Below the pieces are notes generated by a model that had not been told where the DNA came from, ran no database searches, and saw only the letters and a list, made by a program, of their open reading frames with translations. From a virus, in the IMG/VR virus record IMGVR_UViG_3300045020_000301, positions 1-27,702 of that record: a stretch of 27,702 nt of DNA; one strand, 5' to 3'. The translations under genes and the position numbers were made by a program. Positions 6,850 to 15,150 of the stretch are shown one piece after another; position 1 is the first letter of the stretch, and every line of letters begins with the position of its first letter.

Positions 6850-6871
6850 AAAGTGAGGTCGACCTCACTTT
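6850..6871. promoter_or_regulatory. Dispersed palindrome copy 4, promoter of the fibre gene
   Basis: Perfect 22-bp palindrome centred at 6860.5, between two leftward genes. TAGGGT (6845..6840) begins 15.5 bp from the centre on the minus side and is followed by 6 nt and ATG 6833. No gene or -10 lies on the plus side. Confidence 0.75.
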
Positions 6872-6872
6872 G

Positions 6873-8876
6873 CTACACGCACGGACCCGACGTCGGCAGA
6901 AATTCGACGGTGACCCCGCCCGCGCGAATGAGGTTCACCGCCCCGTACGCGCTCAAGTACTGCCCCGCAGCGCCAATCGCTCCGCCGTCATAGAAGTCGT
7001 CCCATCCCGGTCCCGTGTCCCAGAAGTCCACGAGCCCGCCAACCCCCGGCGCTCCGCTGCCCCACGCGAATCCGAAGTCGCCGTCGTCGCTCCGCTGCAC
7101 CGTCACGACGAAGTAGGCGCGCATCCGGAGGTAGTCGACGTAGATGCGCCAGAGCGTCGACACCGACGTCGCTCCGGTCGCCGATTGCTGGATGACCCCG
7201 TTGCCATTGACGTACGCCTGCCCGCTCGACGGCGTGACGCCCGTGGGTGTCGGGTGGAAGTGCGTATGCGTGCCGACGATCGGCGACCCCGCGACGAACG
7301 AGTAACCGATGCGCGCGCCCGCCACTCCGACGACTTGCCGCCCCAACGTGCGCCCGGTCGTCTCGGCCTGACCCGGCACGAACGGAATCGCCGGCGGATC
7401 TCCCTTGATGAGGATCTTGCCCGTGGCGACGATGCCTCCGACCGTCTGCGTCACCGGTTCGTACAGCTGGTAGCCCGACCCACCGCCGAGCCCCGTAATC
7501 ATCTGGCAGTCGTAGTCGTAGAAGTCGCCGTAAATGGATCCGTCTCCGTAGAAGAACCCGGGGAATAGCGGGGTCCCGATCTCGCGGAAGCACCACGCGA
7601 GCCCGAGCGGTCCTTGCGTGAGCACGCGGTTCAATCGGCGTTTGATCGCGTTCGGCGTGACGACGTCGGCGACTGCAGCAATGCGCGTCCGGTACGTGGT
7701 GTCGTCCTCGCCGGTGAGCCGGGGCATGTTCCGCTCGCGCCCGAGAAGGTCGAGCACTCCCGCAGTGCCCCCACTCGGTTGCGCGGCGTTCGTGACGGTG
7801 AGCCCCCAGTCGTTCGCCCAGTCGAGGATCCTCCACTGTTCGGTGGACGGGACAATCGCCGGCGTGGTCGTCACCCATGTACTCGCGTCGTCGTAGATGA
7901 GGCTCGCGGTCACGACGGCGCCCGACGACACTCCCGTGAACACGGACCCGACGGCGACCGTGCCGCACCGGAGCACGAAGCTCGCCTTCAAGATCGAGCC
8001 GACCTGCACGTCGTGCTTGAACGTCGCGTACCCGGTCGTCGCTCCGCTGATGACGACGAGCTCGCCGTCGTCGAACGTTCCGGAGAAAGACGTCGCGTGC
8101 ACGGCAACGAGCTGCTCGATGCTGACCGACCCGCCGTTCACGTCGGAGGGCGGAGGAGGCGTGTACCCGTTGATCCGCGCGATCTGCCCGGCGTTCGTGC
8201 CCTGCGTGACGGTGATGTACTGACCGACGAGCGCGGGGATGAACACGTGGGGGACGTCGATGCACGTGATGAGCGTCGACGTCAGCGCCGTCTTGCTGAT
8301 CGGCGTCGTGGCCACGTTCGCCGTGACCGCCGCCTCGATGTTGTTGTAGCCCGTACCCGGCTGCTCGAACAGGTTCAGCATGCCGGGGAACGGCGCGTTG
8401 TAGCTGTAGCCGGGACGCTCGGCGATCGCCGTCACCGTGAGCGGGCCCATCTCGCCGGGCTCGAACACGACGTCCTCGGACAGGTAGTAACGCAGCCCCG
8501 TGTTCACGAGCTGCGTCCCCGTCGGCGAGTAGTCGGGCTCGATGTCGTCGACCCAGATGAGACCGGCGCCGAGGATGAGCGGCTGCTCGAGGAGCCCCGT
8601 GCGGGAGATGGTCAGCTCGACGGTCGCCTGGTTCGGCCCCGACGCCGGCGGATTCGTCTGCCCGCTCCACGGCAAGATGAACAGGCTCTCCATGCTGACG
8701 TCGACGGCTTCGCTCACACGCGCGAGCTGGGCGAACGACTGGTTCCACGCCTCGAGGCCCCCGCCGTCGCCCGCCTCGATGAACGGCTCGGTGTAGCTTT
8801 CATCCATGACCGACTGCCAGATCCCGAGGAGATCCGACTGCTGGAGCGGTCCTCCGGAGAAGGGCGCGGTCGTCAC
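6873..8876 (-). CDS. Baseplate/tail protein at the gpI (Mu gp48) position
   Basis: 667 residues, far longer than P2 gpI or Mu gp48 (about 200). The N-terminal third reads like a baseplate component (SVMDESYTEPFIEAGDGGG..., with an early WNQSFAQLARVSEAVDV helix). The centre is a Thr/Val/Gly-rich beta region; the C-terminal third has Gly, Trp and Tyr in clusters (FYGDGSIYGDFYDYD, about 440-455). A segment ERNMPRLTGEDDTTYRTRIA (about 375-395) resembles the conserved motif region of baseplate J proteins, so it may be a wedge-like fusion. GTG 8876 lies 6 nt from TAGGTT with palindrome copy 5 beyond. It follows the J-like gene across a plus-strand island. Confidence 0.6.
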   Translation of the reverse strand: MTTAPFSGGPLQQSDLLGIWQSVMDESYTEPFIEAGDGGGLEAWNQSFAQLARVSEAVDVSMESLFILPWSGQTNPPASGPNQATVELTISRTGLLEQPLILGAGLIWVDDIEPDYSPTGTQLVNTGLRYYLSEDVVFEPGEMGPLTVTAIAERPGYSYNAPFPGMLNLFEQPGTGYNNIEAAVTANVATTPISKTALTSTLITCIDVPHVFIPALVGQYITVTQGTNAGQIARINGYTPPPPSDVNGGSVSIEQLVAVHATSFSGTFDDGELVVISGATTGYATFKHDVQVGSILKASFVLRCGTVAVGSVFTGVSSGAVVTASLIYDDASTWVTTTPAIVPSTEQWRILDWANDWGLTVTNAAQPSGGTAGVLDLLGRERNMPRLTGEDDTTYRTRIAAVADVVTPNAIKRRLNRVLTQGPLGLAWCFREIGTPLFPGFFYGDGSIYGDFYDYDCQMITGLGGGSGYQLYEPVTQTVGGIVATGKILIKGDPPAIPFVPGQAETTGRTLGRQVVGVAGARIGYSFVAGSPIVGTHTHFHPTPTGVTPSSGQAYVNGNGVIQQSATGATSVSTLWRIYVDYLRMRAYFVVTVQRSDDGDFGFAWGSGAPGVGGLVDFWDTGPGWDDFYDGGAIGAAGQYLSAYGAVNLIRAGGVTVEFLPTSGPCV

Positions 8877-8892
8877 GATGGGAACCTATCCG

Positions 8893-8914
8893 AAAGTGAG
8901 GTCGACCTCACTTT
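8893..8914. promoter_or_regulatory. Dispersed palindrome copy 5 between divergent genes
   Basis: Perfect 22-bp palindrome centred at 8903.5. Minus: TAGGTT (8888..8883), 15.5 bp from centre, then 6 nt and GTG 8876. Plus: GCGGCATCGT with CATCGT at 8924-8929, 20.5 bp from centre, then 6 nt and ATG 8936. Confidence 0.8.
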
Positions 8915-8935
8915 GTCGGGCGGCATCGTTTGGGC

Positions 8936-9520
8936 ATGAAGCTCCTGTGGCTCGATCTCGAGACTTCTGGTTTGGACCCCCGCCGCGATGACGTGCTCGA
9001 GCTCGCCTACGCGGTCTCCGATCTTGAACGCCCATTCGAGATCGCACAGGTGGGAGGACTACACGTCGGCTCGTTCCTCCTTCGCTACCGATGGGCCCAT
9101 CAGACGTGGGATCCGCGCGTGCGAGAGATGCACACGAAGAACGGACTCATCGCCGACCTCGAACGCAACGGCATGAATTGCCGGTACCTCGCGGAGGCCG
9201 AACGGAAGATCCTGAAGCACGTCCCCGAGGTCGAGGACTACAACGAACGACCCGTCATCGCTGGCGCGAGCGTCGGACCATTCGACCTCCAGTTCATCCG
9301 GAACGTGATGCCGACACTCGCCGCGCGGCTCTCGCATCGCGCCTACGACGTCAGCGCGATCAAGCTCTTTTGCCGGAGCCTCGGAATGTCGCAGCTGCCC
9401 CGCGGCGAAGCCCATCGCGCCGCCGCAGACGTCCTCGAAGCCGTTGCACACGCGAAAGCGTGCGCCGAGTGGCTCGTCGAGAACGGCTTGCGCGCGTCGC
9501 TCGTCTTTCCGCCGGTCTAG
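8936..9520 (+). CDS. Oligoribonuclease-like DEDDh 3'-5' exonuclease
   Basis: 194 residues with the full DEDDh set: D7-x-E9 in WLDLETSGLD (Exo I), D117 in SVGPFDLQF (Exo II) and H160-x4-D165 in HRAAAD (Exo III). A W...MHTKNGLI segment and overall length match the Orn oligoribonuclease family, which degrades 2-5 nt RNAs in the cytoplasm; a DNA exonuclease of the DnaQ superfamily is the alternative. Plus strand, antisense to the late operon: it sits between J-like and gpI-position genes. ATG 8936 lies 6 nt after CATCGT; TTG 8930 would overlap the promoter. Its TAG shares a CTAG with the converging J-like gene. Confidence 0.85.
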   Translation: MKLLWLDLETSGLDPRRDDVLELAYAVSDLERPFEIAQVGGLHVGSFLLRYRWAHQTWDPRVREMHTKNGLIADLERNGMNCRYLAEAERKILKHVPEVEDYNERPVIAGASVGPFDLQFIRNVMPTLAARLSHRAYDVSAIKLFCRSLGMSQLPRGEAHRAAADVLEAVAHAKACAEWLVENGLRASLVFPPV

Positions 9521-10698
9521 TTCGCGTTCGCGAACGACACAAGCCCGAGCGTCGTTCGGATGGTCTGCCCCGGCGCCGGCACGAGGTCGCCCACCGGGCT
9601 CGAGATCGATGCCGGGATCGCCGTGCTCGTCGACGTCTGAGCCACACCCGTCGACACGATGAGCCCTTGCGACGTGAACCGCTGCAAGACCGAGTACAGC
9701 CCCGCAAGCGGCAAGGTCGCACTCACCGCCAGGTCGTTCACGTAGTTCACGATTGCCGCCTGAATGAGCCCGCTGAGTGTGACGGTGTCGACGCCGGCGA
9801 CGAACGTGAGGTTCAGCACGATCGGTACGAGGAGTGGGATGCTCGGCGACACGACGACCTGGATGCCCGCGGCGCGGTAGTCGAGCAGCGCGGCGATGAC
9901 CGTGTTCGCGAGCTGCACGTTCGCCACCCCGGACGGATCCGCGATCGCCAGCGAGACGAGCCGCACCGGCTGCCCGGACGAGCCGATGTACTCCGACGCG
10001 TACGCGCTCGCGACACCCGGTACGCTCGTCGCTCCCTGCGCGATCGCCGACAGGATCCCCCGGCGCGCGTTCAACCAGAAGGTCCGGATGCGGTTGCGGT
10101 ACGTCGGATCGTCTTCGGGGTCGGCGCCGCCCGCCGTCGTGATCGGGTTGTTGACCGTGATGGTCTGGTCGAACGGGATCGCGCTGTTCGGGGTCTGAAA
10201 CGATGTGATCGTGTTCGCCCCGGCTTGGAAGAGCGCTCCCGCCTGCACTGCGCGGATGGGCGCGCTCACCGACGTGTCCGACGGTTGCCCCGTCGACGAC
10301 GTGAAGCTCGCCGGCTGCAAGGTGATGTACTGGTAGCCAGCCTGCGAAAGAACAAGCGTTCCCGGTTGGATGGTCCCCGCAGGGTTCGCCGCGTTCAGTC
10401 GGGTGAACACCGCGGCCCCCAGCGCGGCCGCGGCACCCTTGCGGGGAAGCTGCTGCCCGTACCGATCGAGTGCGTACCGATCGAGGTCGTCGCCCTTGGC
10501 CCCGTCGAGCGTCAGCCGGTTGAAGGCTTGGATCAGCTGCAGGACGACGGCGAACGCGACCTCGCTCTGCCCGCCGACCATGAGGTTGACGTCGCTGCCC
10601 TTCGTGTCGATCTGCGTCGGCGAGATCCGAGTGTTCGCCCCAAGGACGTACGCACGCCCGATGCCGAACAGCTGGAGTCGCGAAGGCCAGTCAGCCAC
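9517..10698 (-). CDS. Baseplate J-like wedge protein
   Basis: 393 residues. The centre carries the Baseplate_J signature region: DPEDDPTYRNRIRTFW then GILSAIAQGATSVPGV and ASAYASEYIG (about 190-240). An earlier helical segment (FAVVLQLIQAFNRLTLDGAKG) and the beta-rich middle also fit the J/gp47/T4 gp6 family. This protein forms the wedge that rings the baseplate. GTG 10698 lies 6 nt after TAGCGT with palindrome copy 6 beyond. Its stop shares a CTAG with the exonuclease gene. The last residues (VSFANAN) resemble those of the gp25-like neighbour. Confidence 0.9.
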   Translation of the reverse strand: MADWPSRLQLFGIGRAYVLGANTRISPTQIDTKGSDVNLMVGGQSEVAFAVVLQLIQAFNRLTLDGAKGDDLDRYALDRYGQQLPRKGAAAALGAAVFTRLNAANPAGTIQPGTLVLSQAGYQYITLQPASFTSSTGQPSDTSVSAPIRAVQAGALFQAGANTITSFQTPNSAIPFDQTITVNNPITTAGGADPEDDPTYRNRIRTFWLNARRGILSAIAQGATSVPGVASAYASEYIGSSGQPVRLVSLAIADPSGVANVQLANTVIAALLDYRAAGIQVVVSPSIPLLVPIVLNLTFVAGVDTVTLSGLIQAAIVNYVNDLAVSATLPLAGLYSVLQRFTSQGLIVSTGVAQTSTSTAIPASISSPVGDLVPAPGQTIRTTLGLVSFANAN

Positions 10699-10714
10699 GA
10701 AGCGACGCTACCGG

Positions 10715-10733
10715 AAAGTGAGGTCGACCTCAC
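10715..10733. promoter_or_regulatory. Dispersed palindrome copy 6, promoter of the J-like gene
   Basis: 16-bp perfect core (10718-10733) centred at 10725.5; the AAA on the left arm is kept but the right arm ends CCC. Minus side: TAGCGT (10710..10705), 15.5 bp away, then 6 nt and GTG 10698. The lost outer arm is on the side with no promoter. Confidence 0.75.
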
Positions 10734-10739
10734 CCCGGG

Positions 10740-11672
10740 TCAGTTCGCGTAGTTCGCGAGCGACACGCCGGCGATGATGTCGATCGGGTGATCCATCGAA
10801 ATGGTCGTGCCCATCTTCGTCTGGGCAAGGATGACGAAGTGCAGAAGCGACGGCGTCAATGGGTCCTGCAGACACGTCACCGAGGCGCTAATGACCTCGG
10901 GCTCTTGCATGATCTGCGACTGGTAGTCGGCCGCGTACGCGTTGCGCTTCGCCGGAACCCCGAGCTGCTTGCATGCCGATAGAAGCCCCACGCCGTACGT
11001 CCGGGGAAGGTGCGCAAAGGCGCCCTTGTCCGTGACGCCGCGGCGCAGGATGCGCTTCTTCACGCACTGCACCCCCTGGTCGAACGCGTAATCGCCGCTG
11101 GAGTCCACGTTGAACACACCGAGGTTCTGCCCGGTCGGCGGGAGCGCCGAGCCGATGCCCGACGACTGAATCGAGCTGAGGGTCTGCGGGTTCGCGATGT
11201 CGCGCGTCGGAAGAGCGACGTCCTCGCTCATGGGCGCGAGCGCGCGGTACACGCCCAGGATGGTCGCCGACAACGACGGGATGATGGTCACGAGCCCCGA
11301 GCTCGCCAGATTCACCGCCGACACGACGTACTGACTCGGGTACGGGCTCATCGGACGGTCGAGGTACAGGTCCAGCGCGTTGGGCGCTGCCGTCGAGATG
11401 ATCGCTTGCACAACGGCGACCGGGCGCGCCGCGAATCCGTCGTAGCCCGTCGTCGAGCTCACCTCGCTCACGGCATAGTGGGTGATGTCCGACGCGTCAT
11501 ACGTGTCGTAGATCTCCGAGTAGTACGGGGTCTGCGTGAAGAAGAGGCGGATGATGTTCTCCGCCGGCGCGAAGGACGACACGAACTGGAACGCCGCGAG
11601 CGGGGCTTCCGCGCCGCCCCACCCCGACCCGCCCCACGACCCTTTGCCCCACCCGCCTTCGTGCAACGTCAT
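10740..11672 (-). CDS. gp25/W-like baseplate wedge protein
   Basis: 310 residues. It opens with a Gly/Trp-rich repeat (HEGGWGKGSWGGSGWGG). The C-terminal 130 residues look like the GPW/gp25 region: CVKKRILRRGVTDKGAFAHL, an YGVGLLSA element and a final beta hairpin. GPW/gp25 proteins are usually 100-130 residues, so the N-terminal 170 residues are an extra domain. Position after the spike and before J supports the call. The ATG overlaps the preceding stop by 4 nt (ATGA). It ends close to palindrome copy 6. Confidence 0.7.
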   Translation of the reverse strand: MTLHEGGWGKGSWGGSGWGGAEAPLAAFQFVSSFAPAENIIRLFFTQTPYYSEIYDTYDASDITHYAVSEVSSTTGYDGFAARPVAVVQAIISTAAPNALDLYLDRPMSPYPSQYVVSAVNLASSGLVTIIPSLSATILGVYRALAPMSEDVALPTRDIANPQTLSSIQSSGIGSALPPTGQNLGVFNVDSSGDYAFDQGVQCVKKRILRRGVTDKGAFAHLPRTYGVGLLSACKQLGVPAKRNAYAADYQSQIMQEPEVISASVTCLQDPLTPSLLHFVILAQTKMGTTISMDHPIDIIAGVSLANYAN

Positions 11673-11962
11673 GCGGCCACCGCGAACGTTTGCTCGGCGA
11701 GCGATGGGTCAGGGACGCAATTCGAGATGCACCCCCCGTTCGCCGCGACGGCGACGCCGGCGTTGATGTCGAACGCGAGAGACAGGTTGCAGAGCGAGAA
11801 GTGGAAGAACAGCGACAGGAAGAACGCGAGCGAGAACGACGGCAGCGCGAACGAAAACGAAAAGCTCGGGAGGCTGATCGTGAAAAGACACGGGATGCTG
11901 AGCGTCAGCGGGGGAGTCGAAAACCCGATCGACGGGCCCGTGCCGCACGAGACATTGCTCAC
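11669..11962 (-). CDS. Phe/Ser/Leu-rich baseplate protein of unknown role
   Basis: 97 residues. The centre is a repeated alternating pattern of Ser, Phe, Leu and Pro (LPSFSFSFALPSFSLAFF), flanked by Gly/Cys-rich ends (SCGTGPS and GGCISNCVPDPS). The alternation suggests beta strands with one hydrophobic face rather than a transmembrane helix. Placed between the spike and the gp25-like wedge, it could cap or bind the spike, the place where PAAR-type tips are coded in other systems, but no PAAR motif is visible. GTG 11962 was used, 9 nt after the upstream stop; its end overlaps the gp25-like start. Confidence 0.6.
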   Translation of the reverse strand: MSNVSCGTGPSIGFSTPPLTLSIPCLFTISLPSFSFSFALPSFSLAFFLSLFFHFSLCNLSLAFDINAGVAVAANGGCISNCVPDPSLAEQTFAVAA

Positions 11963-11971
11963 GACCGAAAG

Positions 11972-12940
11972 CTACACGAAGAAGCCGGGAGACCCGAGCC
12001 CGGGCGATACGAGCCCGGTTGGGTCGCGCGGCTTGGCGAGCGCCGCCGAGACGAGCGCTGCAAACGTCGCGTAAGGCGGCACCGTCCCCGCCGCGGCGAT
12101 GCCCGTCTCCATCGCAACGATCACTTGCGGCGGGGTGACGGGCGAGAGCGTAATGAGCGCACCGAACGCCGTAAGGCACGCCGCGATGAGCCCGACCATG
12201 CCTTCGACCGTCGCGACGTGCCCCACGGGCAGCGCACCCGTCGTCGACGCGTAGATGTTGCCCGTCGACGGATCCATGCTGAGCAGCGCCTTGCCCGGCG
12301 AGCTCGGCGTGCCGGCCGACAGCGAGATCTTGCCCGTCGTTGCGTCGATCTGAAGAAAGCTGATCGGGTTCGTCGCCTGCCCGTCGAGCTGCGCCGTCGC
12401 CAGGTATACGCCGCCCGAGCCGAGCTGCATGAAGTGGAGGTCGCCACACACGAAGGTCCAATTGCCCTTCACGTCGAGCGCCATCTGCGCCGACGTCGTC
12501 ACGCTCCGGAGCAGCCACCCGTTGGAGATCTGCCAGACGTAGTTCGGGATGCTCGTGCGCACCGTCGTGCTGTTCTGGGTGACGTCCTGGTTGCCGACGT
12601 TCGTGGGGAACTTGTCGACTCCGTTGTTCAACCGCCCGACGATGATCGCTCCTCCGCGCTCATGCCCCTGCGGGAGCGCAACGAGCACCTCGTCGCCCCC
12701 GACGAACGGGTGCCACTCCCCTTGGCCCGTGCCCGCGATGAAGCTCGCCACGCGGCACCGGACGTCGATGTCGCTCGGATGCAGGCGCACGGAGACGAGC
12801 GGCCCCTCGGGCGCGGTGAAGTCGACGCTCTTGGCTGTGGCCGTGTCGGCGTTCACGATGCCATTCGAGATCCACTGCCGCGTGTCGGACCCGGGCCCCG
12901 CAGCCGCTTCTCGTTGCCCGGCGTAATCGAACGATTCCAC
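11972..12940 (-). CDS. Baseplate spike, gpV/gp5 OB-fold type
   Basis: 322 residues. Residues about 50-105 carry the OB-fold hallmark region: VRLHPSDIDVRCRVASF, then EWHPFVGGDEVLVALPQG and GGAIIVGRL. A beta-helix-like stretch with Asn/Gly/Ser turns follows (about 110-220), then an Ala/Pro-rich C-terminus. Spikes of this family form the trimeric membrane-piercing needle below the hub. GTG 12940 overlaps the stop of the hub gene by one base (TAGTG). The fused C-terminus is longer than P2 gpV (211) and has no lysozyme domain. Confidence 0.85.
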   Translation of the reverse strand: MESFDYAGQREAAAGPGSDTRQWISNGIVNADTATAKSVDFTAPEGPLVSVRLHPSDIDVRCRVASFIAGTGQGEWHPFVGGDEVLVALPQGHERGGAIIVGRLNNGVDKFPTNVGNQDVTQNSTTVRTSIPNYVWQISNGWLLRSVTTSAQMALDVKGNWTFVCGDLHFMQLGSGGVYLATAQLDGQATNPISFLQIDATTGKISLSAGTPSSPGKALLSMDPSTGNIYASTTGALPVGHVATVEGMVGLIAACLTAFGALITLSPVTPPQVIVAMETGIAAAGTVPPYATFAALVSAALAKPRDPTGLVSPGLGSPGFFV

Positions 12941-14814
12941 TAGGGGCCTCCCGTCGGAGGCGTCTGCCCGGTCGGAGCCGCCGTCCCTTGCGAGCCGAGC
13001 TGCGCGTCGGCGAAGTCGGCCACACCCGGTGCGTCCACGCGCGCCTCGACGCAGTTCGCCCCCTCGAGATGGATCGAGATGCCGCCCTCGTCGTCGACGC
13101 TTCCCGCGATGTCCATCTTCTTCAGCACGAACGTCGTTTGGTACGCGTCGAGCGCGTAGGCGCCGAGGTACTTCGTGATGAAGTCCTGGTCGAAGCCGAG
13201 GAAGAGCTCGGCCTGCCCCGCGTTGCCTTGCAGCAAGGAATTCTCGATGTCGCCGACGTCCTCGTTCACCTGGACGCTGTCGTCGAACCGTTCGGTCAGG
13301 AATTCGAAGTGGTCGCCGGCGAACATGTCGAGCACGTCCGGGTCGGTTGCATCACCGCCGTAGCTCGTGAGGTCTTTCGTCTCGATCGTCAGCTCGAGCT
13401 CGTTGCGGTTCAACCCCTCGTAGTACGCCTGCGCGATGTTCTGGAGCGTGGCTTGGTCGAGCACACCGGGCACCGGGAACACCGTGTACTTCGTGTCAAC
13501 GCGCCCATCACCCGGGAGCGCGTGAAGCAACCGGTTCGTGCTCGCGTTTGGACCCGACGCGTTGCCGCCGAGCCCCTGGCTGTTCGCGAACGGCGGGAAG
13601 CGCGCAAGCATGGTCGTCTTCGTCACGGGGTTGTAGGAACGAACCTCGACGTTGATCGACGTGCGCGTGTACTTGCGCCGCTTCTTCACGACCTTGCAGT
13701 TGCGCCCCCAGATGAACGTTCGCAAAGGATGGGTCGTGCCGCCCCACGAGCGTCCCTGGAACGGGTCGCCCACGCGCGGAGGGAAGTTCTTTCCGAGCGC
13801 CGCCCGAATGCGCTGGATGACGATCACGGGAGAGCCCGCGTACGTCTCGACCCGGATGTTGTGCCCGATCGCCGTCATCAGCTCGACGAGGTAGTCCCAC
13901 ACCGAAAGGGTCTGCTTTGCCCCGCCCTGCGTCGCCTGGAGTCCGTCGGGCATCGACGCGCTGTTCGCGAAGAGCGGGCCGAGCGTGGGAATCGTCCCGA
14001 GACTCGCCGGCCGGTACTGCACCGTGAGTCCCGCGAACTGCGGCCACTGCGCGAGGAACTGAGCGACCGCCTGGTCGACGGGCAACGTCCCGCTGAGGCG
14101 CGCACCCGGGCTCATGGGCGTGTCCATGAGGATTCGCGTGTTGTCCGACGCTTTGAGGTGAACGATCGCGAGTCCTTCGTCGGTGAGCTCCGTCTCCCAT
14201 TCATCGACGAAGCCCTGGAATCGGAGGTTTGACCGGAGCTCGCCGTCCGGTCCCGTGAACGCATCGGGGACGACGTTCAACGGCTCGCCGGCGTCCTGGC
14301 TCGTGTTCGCACTCGACTGGTCGCGCGTCGCCCCGCTGATGCCCGCCGTGTAGTCGTCCTGAGTGACGGTGCCGACGTAGAGCTCGATGCCGACCGAACG
14401 AAAGACCATCGGGTCGAACGGCGCGTCGACCCATTTGATCTCACACGTGAGCGTGTCGGGCTCCTTGAACCCGTTGATTCCGAGTTTGAACACACGCGGG
14501 ATGATTGCCCCGATCGTGTACGTCAGGCCGTCCTGCGAGCTATCGACGGCCTGCGGACCGCCGGCTGGCGGTTGGGTGCCGCCGGCGAACGTGACGGCGT
14601 AGCCGCCGGGCTGCGAGGGGGTCTGAGGCTGCTTCTGCGGAATCGACTGGCTGCTCCCGCTCGCGACCCCGCGCATGCGCGCCTGGGGCGGCTGGATGGG
14701 ATTGGAGGCGAGATTCTGGACGACCGAGACGTTCGAGTACTCCTCGATCCGCAGGATGAGACGAATCTTCCAGCTGACGATGTAGTCGCCTGCGAACTGG
14801 GGGACGTCGGGCAC
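12940..14814 (-). CDS. Baseplate hub protein, gpD/gp27-like
   Basis: 624 residues, longer than P2 gpD (387). The N-terminal part has a Gln/Pro-rich linker (QKQPQTPSQPGG, about 60-72), then a hub-like region with IGAIIPRVFKLG and EPDTLTCEIKW (about 101-130). The middle (SVWDYLVELMTAIGHNIRVE) and later VVKKRRKYTRTSINVEVRS fit phage late control gene D proteins, which join the tube to the spike. GTG 14814 lies 6 nt after TAGAAC, with palindrome copy 7 beyond. The stop overlaps the spike start. Its order, LysM protein then hub then spike, matches Mu gp43-gp45. Confidence 0.8.
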   Translation of the reverse strand: MPDVPQFAGDYIVSWKIRLILRIEEYSNVSVVQNLASNPIQPPQARMRGVASGSSQSIPQKQPQTPSQPGGYAVTFAGGTQPPAGGPQAVDSSQDGLTYTIGAIIPRVFKLGINGFKEPDTLTCEIKWVDAPFDPMVFRSVGIELYVGTVTQDDYTAGISGATRDQSSANTSQDAGEPLNVVPDAFTGPDGELRSNLRFQGFVDEWETELTDEGLAIVHLKASDNTRILMDTPMSPGARLSGTLPVDQAVAQFLAQWPQFAGLTVQYRPASLGTIPTLGPLFANSASMPDGLQATQGGAKQTLSVWDYLVELMTAIGHNIRVETYAGSPVIVIQRIRAALGKNFPPRVGDPFQGRSWGGTTHPLRTFIWGRNCKVVKKRRKYTRTSINVEVRSYNPVTKTTMLARFPPFANSQGLGGNASGPNASTNRLLHALPGDGRVDTKYTVFPVPGVLDQATLQNIAQAYYEGLNRNELELTIETKDLTSYGGDATDPDVLDMFAGDHFEFLTERFDDSVQVNEDVGDIENSLLQGNAGQAELFLGFDQDFITKYLGAYALDAYQTTFVLKKMDIAGSVDDEGGISIHLEGANCVEARVDAPGVADFADAQLGSQGTAAPTGQTPPTGGP

Positions 14815-14831
14815 TCCGTCGTTCTACCCGG

Positions 14832-14851
14832 AAGTGAGGTCGACCTCACTT
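14832..14851. promoter_or_regulatory. Dispersed palindrome copy 7 between divergent genes
   Basis: Perfect 20-bp palindrome centred at 14841.5. Minus: TAGAAC (14826..14821), 15.5 bp away, then 6 nt and GTG 14814; the last base of the hexamer is C instead of T. Plus: GCGGCATTCT with CATTCT at 14864-14869, 22.5 bp away, then 7 nt and GTG 14877. Confidence 0.75.
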
Positions 14852-14876
14852 TGCTCCGCGCGGCATTCTTCCCGGC

Positions 14877-15143
14877 GTGCGAGGACTCACCGCCGCGGAG
14901 GAGAACGCGCTCCTCATCATTCTGAGCTTTTCGAACGGGCATCCGTCGTGCGGATTCTGCTGGGAGATGAACGCCGGGCATCCGCCCGACTTCAGCGTCG
15001 ACGAGTCGATCGTCGCCCGGCTCATCGGGCGCGGGCTCGTGGTCCTTTTGCCGTGCAACGACGTGTTCGGCGACCTGCACGCGATCATCACCCCGCAGGG
15101 ACGGTACGTGCTCGCCCTCGTGCGCATGGCGCGCGCGGCATGA
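14877..15143 (+). CDS. Small winged-helix-like protein in an antisense island
   Basis: 88 residues. The order TAAEENALLIILSF, then DESIVARLIGRGLVV, then a strand pair ending TPQGRYVLALV resembles a winged helix (MarR/PadR-like size), so DNA binding is possible. Two Cys in CGFC may bind metal. GTG 14877 lies 7 nt after CATTCT and no Shine-Dalgarno is seen. Its TGA lies within the promoter element of the next gene, so the pair is packed tightly. Antisense to the late operon between the LysM and hub genes. Confidence 0.65.
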   Translation: MRGLTAAEENALLIILSFSNGHPSCGFCWEMNAGHPPDFSVDESIVARLIGRGLVVLLPCNDVFGDLHAIITPQGRYVLALVRMARAA

Positions 15144-15150
15144 TCCACCC
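15135..15150 (+). promoter_or_regulatory. GCGGCATNNT leaderless promoter inside the end of the previous gene
   Basis: GCGGCATGAT (15135-15144) is followed by 6 nt and ATG 15151. The element contains the stop codon of the wHTH-like gene. No palindrome copy is directly upstream. Confidence 0.5.
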
